Source of the DNA: Acetobacteraceae bacterium
GTDB taxonomy: Bacteria; Pseudomonadota; Alphaproteobacteria; Acetobacterales; Acetobacteraceae
NCBI GenBank assembly: GCA_025354865.1
Contig: JANXMB010000190.1
Location: forward strand, 60,850-124,849
Length of the DNA: 64,000 nt
Reading direction: 5' to 3'
The notes under the pieces were generated by a model, which was not told where the DNA came from, searched no databases, and saw only the letters and a list, made by a program, of their open reading frames with translations. The translations under genes and the position numbers were made by a program. Below are positions 1 through 8,994 of the stretch, piece after piece (within the stretch, counting starts at the first letter, position 1; the number at the start of each line of letters is the position of its first letter).

Positions 1-502
1 GCAGCAGATCGGGTTCCGCGAACAACGCCGCCGCCAAGGCCACCCGCATCCGCCACCCGCCCGAAAACTCCGCCATCGCTCGGCTTAAATCCGCAGTGGA
101 AAACCCGAGACCGGCGAGGATTTCGCTGGCCCGCGCCGGCGCCCGATCGGCATCGATCTCCACAAGACGTGTATAAATGTCGCCCATCCGCTCGGGATCG
201 GCACTATCGAGTTCCCGCATCAGGCGATGCCGTTCGACGTCGGCTTCGAGAATGGTGTCGAGCAGGCCGACCGGGGTCGCCGGATGCTCCTGCGCCACCG
301 CCGCGACGCGCATGCCTTTCGGCCAGGAAATTTCGCCGCCGTCGGGCGCCAGCTCCCCCAGGATCAGCTTGAACAGCGTGGATTTGCCAACGCCGTTGCG
401 ACCGACGAGACCGGCTTTGGCGGTCGGCGGCAGATTGAGACTGGCATTGTCGAAGAAGCGCCGGCCCCAGGCGTTGAACACAAGGTTTTCGATTTGCAGC
501 AT
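1..502 (-). CDS. ABC-F family ATPase, N-terminal part (runs off the window)
   Basis: The reading frame enters from the window edge and begins at MLQIENLVF. It encodes an ABC ATPase domain with Walker A GRNGVGKST at residues 34-42, signature region EFSGGWRMRVALAAALF and the start of Walker B (EPDLLL) at the edge. There are no membrane segments. The separation between Walker A and signature and the opening motif fit ABC-F proteins (Uup/EttA/YheS type), soluble ribosome-associated ATPases with two tandem ABC domains. Only the first domain is visible, so the subtype cannot be chosen. An in-frame ATG 18 bases upstream (520) is possible, but 502 gives the usual family N-terminus. No strong ribosome binding site is seen for either. 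Confidence 0.85.
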   Translation of the reverse strand, partial: MLQIENLVFNAWGRRFFDNASLNLPPTAKAGLVGRNGVGKSTLFKLILGELAPDGGEISWPKGMRVAAVAQEHPATPVGLLDTILEADVERHRLMRELDSADPERMGDIYTRLVEIDADRAPARASEILAGLGFSTADLSRAMAEFSGGWRMRVALAAALFAEPDLL

Positions 503-587
503 GCCGGGGCTGTAACCCATGCTGCACTGCAACGCGAGAGAAGATTGGGCGACAGCCGGGCAATCGGTGCAGCGCCAGCGGTTCGGT

Positions 588-797
588 TCAGAAATGCACG
601 GCGCAGAGCAACGAAATCGCGACCATGGTGGCTTCGTCGTATGGTTCCTCGTTGCCATCGATGGACACTGGCGCGGCATAGCCCGCGGCCAGGGCGGACA
701 AGGCCACCGCCGCCAATGCTGTGCGCCCGGCCTGCATGGCGCGGCGCACGGCGATTGCGAAGGGTGGGCGTGCTATGTCGATGGTTTCAGCGATCAT
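588..797 (-). CDS. small hypothetical protein (69 aa)
   Basis: The frame begins MIAETIDIARPPF and is preceded by a good ribosome binding site (GAAGGAA, about 8 bases upstream), which is the main reason to accept it. It has one hydrophobic stretch (ALAAVALSALAAGYAA, residues about 26-41) followed by an acidic segment and a hydrophobic C-terminus, so it could be membrane-associated. I do not recognise the family. It lies upstream of the ABC-F gene on the same strand, 85 bases away. A longer in-frame start at 860 lacks an obvious binding site. It could be spurious. Confidence 0.4.
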   Translation of the reverse strand: MIAETIDIARPPFAIAVRRAMQAGRTALAAVALSALAAGYAAPVSIDGNEEPYDEATMVAISLLCAVHF

Positions 798-955
798 GGC
801 GGCATTCCTTCGTCGATCGATAGCGGGATTTACTGTTTGGGATGCAGCACGATGCGACATCGCGCGGGCGCGATGCCGGGCGATGCTATGGCGGGTGCAA
901 TGGCGAACATGTTTTCGGGTCCTCGGTTCGGGCGTTGACGCCCTGCCTGGCCAAC

Positions 956-1041
956 GCGGGTGTATAGATATATTTTCTCCGCATACGCAATATACGGCCG
1001 TTATAAGGATTATTATTCCACACTATTCATATTTCTGACCG
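956..1041. other. AT-rich block in the spacer before the thiolase
   Basis: The 366 bases between the small minus-strand gene and the thiolase hold no convincing gene. Within them, roughly 956-1041 is sharply richer in A and T than its surroundings (runs such as tatagatatattttctc and ttattattccac). It is a likely promoter or regulatory region for the thiolase operon, or a trace of foreign DNA. No operator palindrome is clear. Confidence 0.35.
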
Positions 1042-1163
1042 ATTCAAAGGCGTCCGCCGAAAATGCACGAGAGGTCCATCGCCAATCCCGCCGCCGAACC
1101 CTGGACGCCATCGACGATCCGCGCGATCAATGCGGCAATCCGAACCACCAGGGAGCAACGCCC

Positions 1164-2366
1164 ATGCGCAGCGCCGTCATCGTGTCCACCGCCCGTACAC
1201 CCATCGGCCGCGCCTATCGCGGGGCGTTCAACGACACCCAGGCCCAAGCATTGGCCGGCCACGCCATCGCCGAAGCGGTGAAACGCGCCGGCATCGACCC
1301 GGCCGAGGTGGACGACGTCATCCTCGGCGCCGCGTTGCAACAAGGCTCCACCGGGTCGAACATCGCTCGGCAAGCCGCGCTGCGGGCCGGATTGCCGCAG
1401 AGCGTGGCGGGCATGTCGCTGGATCGGCAATGCGCGTCCGGCATGATGGCCATCGCCACCGCCGCCAAACAAATCCTGCACGACGACATGGCCATTACGA
1501 TCGGCGGCGGGGTCGAATCGATCTCTCTGGTGCAGACCAACGACATTCGCCGCGATCGCGCGCAGGACCCAGCGCTGCTGGAAAATGTCCCGGGCTTGTA
1601 CATGTCGATGCTGGAAACGGCGGAAATCGTGTCCGACCGCTACGGCGTGTCGCGGGATGCACAGGACGAATACGCGCTGCGCTCGCAACAGCGCACCGCC
1701 GCAGCCCAGCAGGCCGGGCGGTTCGACGACGAAATCGCGCCGATGGCCTCCACCATGCTGGTGACGGATCGCGCGACCGGGGAAGTCAGCCGGAAAAACA
1801 TCGTGCTCGCCAAGGACGAGGGCAATCGCGCCGACACCAACCTGGAAGGTCTGTCGTCGCTGAAGCCGGTGTTCGCCAACGGCATGGTGGTGCAACAGGG
1901 CCGGTTCATCACCGCTGGCAACGCCTCCCAGTTGTCCGACGGCGCGTCGGCTGCGGTGCTGATGGAAGCGACCGAGGCATCGCGGCGCGGCCTGCAACCG
2001 TTGGGCATTTATCGGGGCATGGCGGTGGCCGGCTGCGACGCCGACGAAATGGGCATCGGGCCGGTGTTCGCCGTGCCCAAGCTGCTGGCGAAGCACGGTC
2101 TGAAGGTGGACGACATCGATTTGTGGGAGCTGAACGAGGCCTTCGCCTGTCAGGTGCTGTATTGCCGCGATCGTCTGGGCATCGATCCGGACAAGCTGAA
2201 CGTGGATGGCGGCGCGATCTCGATCGGCCACCCCTACGGCATGTCCGGCGCCCGCATGGTCGGGCACGCTTTGATCGAGGGCAAACGCCGGGGCGGCAAG
2301 CTGGTCGTCGTCACCATGTGCGTCGGCGGCGGCATGGGTGCGGCCGGATTGTTCGAGGTCGCCTGA
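1164..2366 (+). CDS. acetyl-CoA acetyltransferase / thiolase family protein
   Basis: A 400-residue thiolase, full length for the family. The acyl-accepting cysteine is C90 in DRQCASGM. The NEAFA motif, H356 in GHPYG and the second catalytic cysteine C386 in CVGGGMG are all present. It should catalyse reversible thiolytic cleavage or Claisen condensation of acyl-CoA in the cytoplasm. The start at [13 protein letters not shown] is chosen because it matches thiolase N-termini and has GGGAG upstream; the frame is open further upstream, but that part looks non-coding. Two bases separate it from the esterase gene, and TRAP transporter genes follow, suggesting one operon for uptake and breakdown of an organic acid or ester. 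The true substrate is not visible. Confidence 0.93.
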   Translation: MRSAVIVSTARTPIGRAYRGAFNDTQAQALAGHAIAEAVKRAGIDPAEVDDVILGAALQQGSTGSNIARQAALRAGLPQSVAGMSLDRQCASGMMAIATAAKQILHDDMAITIGGGVESISLVQTNDIRRDRAQDPALLENVPGLYMSMLETAEIVSDRYGVSRDAQDEYALRSQQRTAAAQQAGRFDDEIAPMASTMLVTDRATGEVSRKNIVLAKDEGNRADTNLEGLSSLKPVFANGMVVQQGRFITAGNASQLSDGASAAVLMEATEASRRGLQPLGIYRGMAVAGCDADEMGIGPVFAVPKLLAKHGLKVDDIDLWELNEAFACQVLYCRDRLGIDPDKLNVDGGAISIGHPYGMSGARMVGHALIEGKRRGGKLVVVTMCVGGGMGAAGLFEVA

Positions 2367-2368
2367 CC

Positions 2369-3298
2369 ATGCCGGTCGATCCGCAAATCCAGGTGCTGCT
2401 GGACGCACGCGCGAAGCTGCCGGCGACCCATACGCTGCCGGTGGCGGAGGCGCGCAAGCAGATGGCGGCCCGAGCGATTCCGGGCTTGCGAATTCCGGAC
2501 GTCGCCTCGGTCGTCAATCGCGACATGCAGGGACCCGGCGGGTCGTTGCCTCTGCGCATCTACACGCCTGCGGGCGATGGTCCCTTCCCGATCCTGGTGT
2601 TCTTCCACGGCAGCGGCTTCGTTGTCTGCGACCTCGATACCCACGATCCGATGTGCCGCAATCTCTGCGCCGGCACCGGCTGCGTGGTGGTTTCGGTCGA
2701 TTATCGTCTGGCACCGGAGCATAAATTTCCCGCCGCACCGGACGACTGTCTGGCAGCGACACGATGGGCGGTGGCCAATGCCGGGGCCTTGCGCGGGGAC
2801 ACATCCCGCGTGCTGGTCGCCGGCGACAGTGCCGGCGGCAACCTCGCGGCGGTGACGGCATTGCGCTGCCGGGACGAAGGCGGACCCGCGCTGGCCGGGC
2901 AGTTGCTGATTTACCCCGTCACCGACTACCACACACCCGGCACGCCCTCATACGTAGAAAACGCCGAGGGCTACGGCCTGGGTCGCGCCGGCATGGAATG
3001 GTTCTGGGACCATTATTTGGCGGATGCCGAGCAGGCGAAGCATCCGCACGCGGCGCCGTTGCGTGCGGACAATTTCGCCGGCCTGCCGCCGGCTTACATC
3101 GCCACGGCGGAATACGATCCACTCCGCGACGAGGGCGAATATTACGGCAAAGCCCTCCAGAGCGCCGGAGTCTCGGTGCAGATCGTGCGCTGGGACGGGG
3201 TCAATCACGGGTTTTTCTTCTTCGTCGGCATTGTCGACAAATCGGGCGCGGCGATGGATGCAGCCTGCGCCTGGGTCAACGAAACCATCCGGGTTTAA
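2369..3298 (+). CDS. alpha/beta hydrolase, hormone-sensitive lipase family
   Basis: A 309-residue HSL-type esterase. The oxyanion-hole motif is HGSGF (a variant of HGGG), the nucleophile is S154 in GDSAGG, and the acid and base are D250 in EYDPLRDEG and H280 in GVNHGFFF. No signal peptide, so cytoplasmic. It probably hydrolyses short-chain carboxyl esters. It starts two bases after the thiolase stop and is followed 12 bases later by the TRAP binding protein, so it is likely co-transcribed. The family does not fix the substrate. A related but distinct HSL hydrolase lies at 57549-58430. Confidence 0.92.
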   Translation: MPVDPQIQVLLDARAKLPATHTLPVAEARKQMAARAIPGLRIPDVASVVNRDMQGPGGSLPLRIYTPAGDGPFPILVFFHGSGFVVCDLDTHDPMCRNLCAGTGCVVVSVDYRLAPEHKFPAAPDDCLAATRWAVANAGALRGDTSRVLVAGDSAGGNLAAVTALRCRDEGGPALAGQLLIYPVTDYHTPGTPSYVENAEGYGLGRAGMEWFWDHYLADAEQAKHPHAAPLRADNFAGLPPAYIATAEYDPLRDEGEYYGKALQSAGVSVQIVRWDGVNHGFFFFVGIVDKSGAAMDAACAWVNETIRV

Positions 3299-3310
3299 GG
3301 GAACGTCGCC

Positions 3311-4309
3311 ATGACCATTTCGATGAAACGACGCGGCTTTGTCGCGCTGGCCGGTGTGTCTGCGCTGGCCTCCCCCGCGATCGCCCAACGGGCCCGCGCA
3401 CTGCGCTTCGGCAGCCCGATGCCGACCAGCAGCAGCTACCACAAGGCGATGGAAATCTTCGCCGAGGAGATGGGCAAACTCTCCGGCGGCAAGCTCAAAA
3501 TCGAGCTCTACCCCAACGCGCAGCTCGGCGGTCTCAAAGACATGCTGACCTCGGTGCAGTTGGGCACCCAGTCAATGCTGATCACGGTGCCCGCGTGGTA
3601 TTCGAGCTTCGTCAAACAGATGGACGTCTTCACCCTGCCGTTCATCACGTCGTCCCCCGAGCGCCTGCGGACCGCGCTGGAAGGCCCATTCGGCAAGAAG
3701 ATGGAGGGCTACGCGCGGGATTCCGGTTTCCAGATCGTCGGCTATTGGCTGACCGGTCCCCGGCACATGCTGAACAACCTGCACCCGGTGAAAACCGCCG
3801 CCGACATGAACGGGTTGAAGATGCGCATCATTTCCAGCCAGGTGTACATGGCGGCATTCCGCGCCATGAACGCCAATCCGGCGGCGCTGGATTACGCCGA
3901 ACTCTATCTGGCATTGCAACAAAAGACCGTGGACGGCATGGACCTGGGCCTGCCGGACGTATTGAGCGGGAAATATTACGAGGTCGTGAAATACGCCACC
4001 CTGACCAGCCATGTGATCGATTTCTTCGCCGCCTCGATGAACAAGGCGCTGTACGACGGCATGAGCGCCGAGGAAAAAACCATGATCGCGCAGGCCATGA
4101 AAACTGCGACCGATTGGCAGTGGACGCAACAAAACGCCGATATCGCCGCTGCCGAGGACAAGCTGAAAAACCAGATCGAAATCATCCACCTCGCCCCCGC
4201 CGAACGCGAGGAATTCGCCAAGCTTGGCCGGTCCGTTTACCCGCAGTTCGAAGCCAGCATCGGCAAGGATCTGATCGCCGAGGCAACTAAAGCACTCGGC
4301 GCCGGCTGA
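3311..4309 (+). CDS. TRAP transporter substrate-binding protein, DctP family
   Basis: A 332-residue periplasmic binding protein. The N-terminus MTISMKRRGFVALAGVSALASPAIAQ is an export signal with a twin-arginine-like KRRGF start and AIAQ cleavage region. The mature part follows the DctP pattern (LRFGSPMPTSSSYHKAMEIFAEEM near the mature N-terminus, a central GLKMRI strand and QQKTVDGMD). It delivers an organic acid to the TRAP permease encoded next, four bases downstream. Ligand unknown; the neighbouring thiolase and esterase suggest a carboxylic acid. AAGGGAA precedes the ATG. Confidence 0.93.
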   Translation: MTISMKRRGFVALAGVSALASPAIAQRARALRFGSPMPTSSSYHKAMEIFAEEMGKLSGGKLKIELYPNAQLGGLKDMLTSVQLGTQSMLITVPAWYSSFVKQMDVFTLPFITSSPERLRTALEGPFGKKMEGYARDSGFQIVGYWLTGPRHMLNNLHPVKTAADMNGLKMRIISSQVYMAAFRAMNANPAALDYAELYLALQQKTVDGMDLGLPDVLSGKYYEVVKYATLTSHVIDFFAASMNKALYDGMSAEEKTMIAQAMKTATDWQWTQQNADIAAAEDKLKNQIEIIHLAPAEREEFAKLGRSVYPQFEASIGKDLIAEATKALGAG

Positions 4310-4313
4310 ACCC

Positions 4314-6140
4314 ATGCGTGCGCTAAGGGCGGTCGCGCTGGCGAACGAAACGCTTGTCGTCGTGGCAATCGTTATCGATCTGTTCGTTACTTTCGCCAAC
4401 TCGATCGCCCGCTACGCGTTCAACAGCGGGATCCATTGGGCGGAAGACGCCTCGATGGTGACGATATCGATCATAACCTTCCTCGGATCGGCGGCGTATT
4501 TCCGCCGAGCAGAGGGGATGGCGTATTCGGCGCTGTTGGATTTGACGACGGGGCTGCGGCACGACGCGCTGAAATCCAGCGGGTTGTGGATCGTGCTGGG
4601 CGTGTGCGCGTTGTCGCTGTACGCGTTCCCGCCGTTTTTCGCCGGGCAGATGACGCAAACCATGGCGGTGCTGAATGTCAGCCGCGGCGTCGTGTCCGGC
4701 TGGATCGGCATCGGCCTGCTGTTAATGACCGTCTTCGCGCTGGAGAAATTGGCCGCCCTGCGGCTGGCCGGCGTGGCGATCGGCTTCGCCGGGGTCGCAA
4801 CGGTCGTCGGGCTGTTGATGGTTTTTCGGCATTTCTTCGATTCCGGCGCGATCGAAACCGATCCGTTGATCCCGATCGCCATTGCAATGTTCGCCGCCTT
4901 CCTGACCGGTGCGCCGATCGCGATCATCCTGGCGCTCGGCGGGGCGTTCTATTTCATCGTCACCGGCGACGCGCCGTTGGTGGCCATCCCCGCCGCCTAC
5001 CAGTCGGGCATCGGCAGTTTCGTGCTGCTGGCCGTCCCCTTCTTCATGCTGGCCGGCGCGTTGATGGAGGTCAGCGGCCTCGCCGGGCGGATGATCGACA
5101 TGGTGCAACACTGGGTCGGTCACTGGGCCGGCGGTCTGCTGCAAGCGCAGGTCGTGGCGATGTATATTTTCTCCGGCATCAGCGGATCGAAGGCCGCCGA
5201 CATCGCAACGGTCGGCAGCGTGATGAAGGGGCCTTTGCGCCAGCGTGGCTACCCGCCCACGGAATCGGTCGCCGTTCTGGCCGCCGCCGCCGCCATGGGG
5301 GAGGTCATTCCCCCGTCGCTGGCCCTGCTGATCCTAGGGTCGATCACCAATCTGTCGGTTGGATCGCTGTTCCTCGCGGGGTTGGTGCCGGCCGCGCTGC
5401 TGGCGATCGCGATGTCGGTGGCGATCGTGCTGCGCAGCCGCAACGGCCGCCTGCCGCGCGGGCCGCGCTTCGATCTCGGCCGCGCCGTCGGCAGTATTCC
5501 GGGGTCCTTTCCCGCGCTGCTGATGCCGGTGATCGTGGTCGGGTGCATTGTCGGGGGCGTTGCGTCCCCCACGGAATCGTCGTCGTTCGCAACGATTTAC
5601 GGCCTGCTGGTCGCCGGCGTCGTCTACCGATCGATGCGCCTGGGTGTGCTGTGGACGGCCCTGCGCGACGCCGCGCTGACCGGCGGGATGGTCCTGTTCA
5701 TGGTGGCCGCGTCGAATGTCCTGTCGCAGGCGATCGTGATCGACGGCCTCGGCCGCACCCTGGCGCGATCGTTCGGGTCGCTGCAAAGCCCGATGGCCTT
5801 CCTGTTCCTGAGCATGGCGGCCATGGTGGTGATCGGCTTCGTGCTGGAAGGCTTCCCCGCGATCCTGATCTCCGCCCCGATCCTGCTGCCGGTGGCGGAG
5901 AAGATGGGCATCGACCCGTTGCAATATGGCATTATTCTGACGATGGCAGTCGGTATCGGCGTGTTCATGCCGCCGGTCGGCATTGGCTATTACGTGGCCT
6001 GCGCGATCGGGGACGCACCGCCGAATGCGACGATGCGCCCCAGCATGGTTTACAACGTGTCGCTGGTGCTGGGTCTGATGGTGGTGATCCTGTTCCCCGC
6101 AATCACGCTGTTCGTGCCGCATTATTTCGATTTTCATTAG
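4314..6140 (+). CDS. TRAP transporter fused permease, DctQ-DctM
   Basis: A 608-residue integral membrane protein. The first about 160 residues form a DctQ-like small subunit with four helices (RYAFNSGIHWAEDASMV resembles the DctQ motif), and residues about 175-608 form the DctM-like large subunit with many helices and motifs such as GVASPTESS and EGFPAILISAPILLP. The two subunits, often separate, are fused here. With the preceding binding protein it completes a sodium- or proton-driven uptake system. The TAG stop codon is the first triplet of a dispersed palindromic repeat (6138-6188). Confidence 0.93.
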   Translation: MRALRAVALANETLVVVAIVIDLFVTFANSIARYAFNSGIHWAEDASMVTISIITFLGSAAYFRRAEGMAYSALLDLTTGLRHDALKSSGLWIVLGVCALSLYAFPPFFAGQMTQTMAVLNVSRGVVSGWIGIGLLLMTVFALEKLAALRLAGVAIGFAGVATVVGLLMVFRHFFDSGAIETDPLIPIAIAMFAAFLTGAPIAIILALGGAFYFIVTGDAPLVAIPAAYQSGIGSFVLLAVPFFMLAGALMEVSGLAGRMIDMVQHWVGHWAGGLLQAQVVAMYIFSGISGSKAADIATVGSVMKGPLRQRGYPPTESVAVLAAAAAMGEVIPPSLALLILGSITNLSVGSLFLAGLVPAALLAIAMSVAIVLRSRNGRLPRGPRFDLGRAVGSIPGSFPALLMPVIVVGCIVGGVASPTESSSFATIYGLLVAGVVYRSMRLGVLWTALRDAALTGGMVLFMVAASNVLSQAIVIDGLGRTLARSFGSLQSPMAFLFLSMAAMVVIGFVLEGFPAILISAPILLPVAEKMGIDPLQYGIILTMAVGIGVFMPPVGIGYYVACAIGDAPPNATMRPSMVYNVSLVLGLMVVILFPAITLFVPHYFDFH

Positions 6141-6188
6141 AGCGCGATGACCGGAGGTGGAATCACCGGAGATCTGAATCGCGCGATC
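6138..6188 (+). repeat. dispersed palindromic repeat, short form, copy A
   Basis: Starts TAGAGCGCGATGACCG and continues GGTGGAATCACC and ATCGCGCGAT. Arms GCGCGAT/ATCGCGC enclose an inner GGTG/CACC stem, so it can fold into an imperfect hairpin. Its first triplet is the stop codon of the DctQM gene. No T-tract follows, so it is not a typical intrinsic terminator. Copies at 12150, 35098, 39793 and 47088. Confidence 0.85.
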
Positions 6189-6215
6189 GAACTAGATGCT
6201 AGGCTGCATTCGGCG

Positions 6216-6962
6216 CTACCCGACGAAGGCGCCCCCGTTCACATCCAGGATCGCGCCGGACATATAGCTGGCCCCGGCGGAGCACAGGAACGCGATCGGC
6301 CACGCCAGTTCCTCGGCGCTGCCCATCCGTCCCAGGGGCAATGTCGGACCCATGTTGGAATTCCGGGTCATCGCCGTCTGCACCGGCCCCGGCGCCACGG
6401 CGTTGACCATCACGCCGCGCCCCACCGCATTGCGCGACATCCATTTCACCAGCGCATGCACCGCCCCTTTGGATGCGGAATAATCCGGTGGCGTACTGAG
6501 CGAGGTCCCGCCGGTCTTCCCCGCCACCGACCCCACCAACACAATATGCCCCCCGCCATGCGCCGCCATGTGTTCGGTTGCCGCATGGGCAATCTCCAGC
6601 GGTACCCGCACATTGACGTCCATCATGCGGTGAAAACGGTCGTACCAGCCGGCGTCCTCGTGCCAGGGGCGACCCATCAAAATACCGGCGCAATGCGCCA
6701 TGGCATGAAGGCGATCGCCGGCAAACAGGCTCGCCATGAAAGCCTGGTCGGTCAGGTCGCCCTGCGCCACCGAGCAGACGGCACCGCGCGCTTGCACCTC
6801 ATCGCGGGTGGCGTCCAGGGCGGCGAGATCGCACAACACCAACGCGGCGCCGAGGTCTGCGAGCACCATGGCGGTGGCCCTGCCAATGCCGCTCGCGGCG
6901 CCGGTCACCAGGACGCGCTTGCCGTCCATCGAGATGCCTGGGGGAATGGGACGCGTGGGCAT
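6216..6962 (-). CDS. SDR family NAD(P)-dependent oxidoreductase
   Basis: A 248-residue short-chain dehydrogenase. The cofactor motif is TGAASGIGRA (TGxxxGxG) near residue 19, the catalytic serine lies in VLVGSVAGK and the catalytic pair is in DYSASKGAV (YxxxK), so it should be active. The start MPTRPIPPG is chosen because GGAGGA lies just upstream; longer frames have no binding site. It faces a divergent serine hydrolase gene across 281 bases that hold no other gene but presumably both promoters. The substrate is not evident. Confidence 0.9.
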   Translation of the reverse strand: MPTRPIPPGISMDGKRVLVTGAASGIGRATAMVLADLGAALVLCDLAALDATRDEVQARGAVCSVAQGDLTDQAFMASLFAGDRLHAMAHCAGILMGRPWHEDAGWYDRFHRMMDVNVRVPLEIAHAATEHMAAHGGGHIVLVGSVAGKTGGTSLSTPPDYSASKGAVHALVKWMSRNAVGRGVMVNAVAPGPVQTAMTRNSNMGPTLPLGRMGSAEELAWPIAFLCSAGASYMSGAILDVNGGAFVG

Positions 6963-7243
6963 GGTTGTATCCTCCGATATAGCGGCAGTCTGCCAGCAAA
7001 GATCGGGGGACGCCAACGCGCGCCTGCCCTTGCAACATGCGCTGGATATGCGCGGCGTTTGCAACACCGTTCGACCCGGGGCGCCGACAGCACAACATCT
7101 TGTCACTGTTCCGAAAGTCGGTCATTTGTTGGCGATGGCGGTGCAGGGCCTCGTATTGTTCGGGAATACGTTGAATGGGAAGGCTACAAGGAACTTGGTG
7201 GCCGTTTCGCCATCGGGCGGCGACACGGCAGCGCAACGATCGC

Positions 7244-8494
7244 ATGACCGGGCGGGGCGTCCGAGCGGCGATGGTCGCATGGGTTTTGTTCGGTGGAGGG
7301 AATGTTCAGGCGGGCGGACCGGTGTTTTCCGACGGCGGTCCGGATGCCGTCGCATACGGTTCGCTGGCAGGATATCCAATCGGGGGGCGCATAGCGCCGC
7401 CGCTGCCGCAGCACAATCTGGTCGGCGCTTACAGCCATTGGGACGATAAATATCCGCATCGGATTGTCGCCCGCGCGCCAGTTGCTGCAACCTTGCACCG
7501 CGCGCCTGTAGAACTGGCACTGACATATCGGTTTCAGGGCGCGACACACGATCTCGCGGATTATCTGTCGCGCCACCCGGCCACGGGCCTCGCGATCGCA
7601 CAAAACGATACGATCTTGGTCGAACATTACCAATACGCGCGCACCGACCGAGACAAAATGCTGTCGCAATCGATGGCGAAAACAATCGTTTCGATGTTGG
7701 TCGGTATCGCCATACGCGAAGGCGCGATCTCTTCGATCGACCGAACCGCCGCCGATTACGTCCCCGCGCTCGCCGGCACCGAATACGGCAAAACCTCGTT
7801 GCGCGCGCTGCTGCACATGGCATCGGGGGTGGCATACCACGAGGTTTACGACACGCCCGGCAGCGATAATGCGCGCTTCTCGGCGATGTTGTTCGGCCCG
7901 ACCAGTCCGGGCGCTGCCAAAGCCGTTGCCACTTTCGACACGCGCAGCGCACCGCCGGATACACGGTTCAATTACGCCGGTATCGAAACGGAGGTACTGG
8001 GCCTCGTGCTCACTGCGGCAACGAAAACAACCTTGTCGGATTATCTGACAAGTCGCGTCTGGCAGCCAATGGGGGCGGAGGCCGATGCCTCCTGGACGAT
8101 CGATACCAAGGGTCAGGAAACCGCCTTTTGCTGCATCGGCGCAGTGCTGCGCGACTGGACCCGCATCGGCTTGCTGCTGGCGCACGACGGCGCCTGGAAC
8201 GGGCGTCAGATCGTTCCGCAGCAATGGGTTATGGATATGACGACGCCGGAGGCCGATTTTCTCCGACCGCGCACGATGACAAAGTTCTACGGCTACGGTT
8301 ACCAGACCTGGATTCTACCCGGTCCACGGCGCCAATTCGTGCTGCTCGGCGTTCACGGTCAGGCGATCTTCGTCGATCCTGCCGCGCATCTGGTGTTGGT
8401 CCATACGGCGGTGCGCCTGAAAGCCTCCGGCGACCCGGCTGCTGCCGAATTGGTCGCACTTTGGCAGGGGTTGGTGCAGCAGATCGTTCGGTAA
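7244..8494 (+). CDS. secreted serine hydrolase, beta-lactamase / 6-aminohexanoate-hydrolase family
   Basis: A 416-residue protein with an N-terminal export signal (MTGRGVRAAMVAWVLFGGG, then NVQAG). The serine beta-lactamase fold motif SxxK is S143-M-A-K146 in QSMAKTIV, and the second motif Y-A-G is in FNYAGIETE. The C-terminal VHGQAIFVDP resembles the region of class C-type esterases and NylB-like hydrolases. It probably acts in the periplasm on an ester, amide or peptide bond; true beta-lactamase activity is not implied. The start is placed at the signal sequence; an upstream in-frame ATG at 7175 would spoil it. It converges with the degraded gene at 8502-8994. Confidence 0.85.
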   Translation: MTGRGVRAAMVAWVLFGGGNVQAGGPVFSDGGPDAVAYGSLAGYPIGGRIAPPLPQHNLVGAYSHWDDKYPHRIVARAPVAATLHRAPVELALTYRFQGATHDLADYLSRHPATGLAIAQNDTILVEHYQYARTDRDKMLSQSMAKTIVSMLVGIAIREGAISSIDRTAADYVPALAGTEYGKTSLRALLHMASGVAYHEVYDTPGSDNARFSAMLFGPTSPGAAKAVATFDTRSAPPDTRFNYAGIETEVLGLVLTAATKTTLSDYLTSRVWQPMGAEADASWTIDTKGQETAFCCIGAVLRDWTRIGLLLAHDGAWNGRQIVPQQWVMDMTTPEADFLRPRTMTKFYGYGYQTWILPGPRRQFVLLGVHGQAIFVDPAAHLVLVHTAVRLKASGDPAAAELVALWQGLVQQIVR

Positions 8495-8501
8495 ATTATC
8501 G

Positions 8502-8994
8502 TTACGACTGCTTTTTCTTGTCCTCGGCGCGCTTCAATTCCGCGAGCAAGGCCGGCACACCGACAGCCATGGTATGCACACCGAGGACCGAAGTCAGGGC
8601 CAGAACTTTATCCCAGGTTTCCGACCAGTAGCCGCGCGCAGCGATGGATTCGGCCTGCAACCGCTTTTGGTCCGCTGTCGGTTCGCCGGTCGGCATTTCG
8701 TCGCTGCGTCCGGTCGCGCGCATCGCATCCAACAGGGCCGGAACGCCCATCGGCACGGTGTGCACGCCGCAGACCGGCTTCGAACATATGCGTCGTGGAC
8801 GAATCGATCGCGATATAAAGCAGTTCCTTCACCTTGGGCGACAGAACGCTGGTCGGTTTCCACGGCACGGAGGACAATGCGACGTAGGCGGCGAAATATT
8901 CCGGCGCCATATCCAGCAACGGATCCCAACCCCAGCTCCAATAACCGCGAGCGTCGATGAAATCCTGCTTGATGCGGGCTTTATCGACAGTCAC
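8502..8994 (-). pseudogene. carboxymuconolactone decarboxylase-like protein, two-domain, frameshifted and internally deleted
   Basis: The gene would start at a GTG (VTVDKARIKQDFIDARGYWS) that overlaps the upstream peroxidase stop as GTGA. The frame reads well to SSTTHMFEAGLR, then must shift at about 8765-8775 to continue as GVHTVPMGVPALLDAMRATG. The second half starts again with ARGYWSETWDKVLAL but is joined straight to TSVLGVHTMAVGVPALLAEL (about 8581-8605). In the intact family the N-terminal ARGYW segment and the C-terminal SVLGVHT segment are separated by a long helical middle. Both repeats therefore appear to have lost internal sequence, the first with a frameshift. The function is presumably lost. 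Alternative: one frame makes a short 87-residue protein from 8765. Confidence 0.7.

Noticed and set aside
960..1163. N-terminal extension of the thiolase
   Set aside because: The frame is open but runs through AT-rich DNA with no conserved residues. The ATG at 1164 has a binding site and matches thiolase starts.
1044..2408. Long open frame on the minus strand opposite the thiolase (and similar ones opposite other genes)
   Set aside because: High-GC codon bias keeps the opposite frames open. The translation is histidine- and arginine-rich with no family motif, whereas the plus frame has all thiolase motifs.
8502..8765. Independent 87-residue gene (MHTVPMGVPALL...)
   Set aside because: Its content matches the second part of the decayed two-domain gene, and it has no binding site of its own; it is better explained as a frameshifted remainder.
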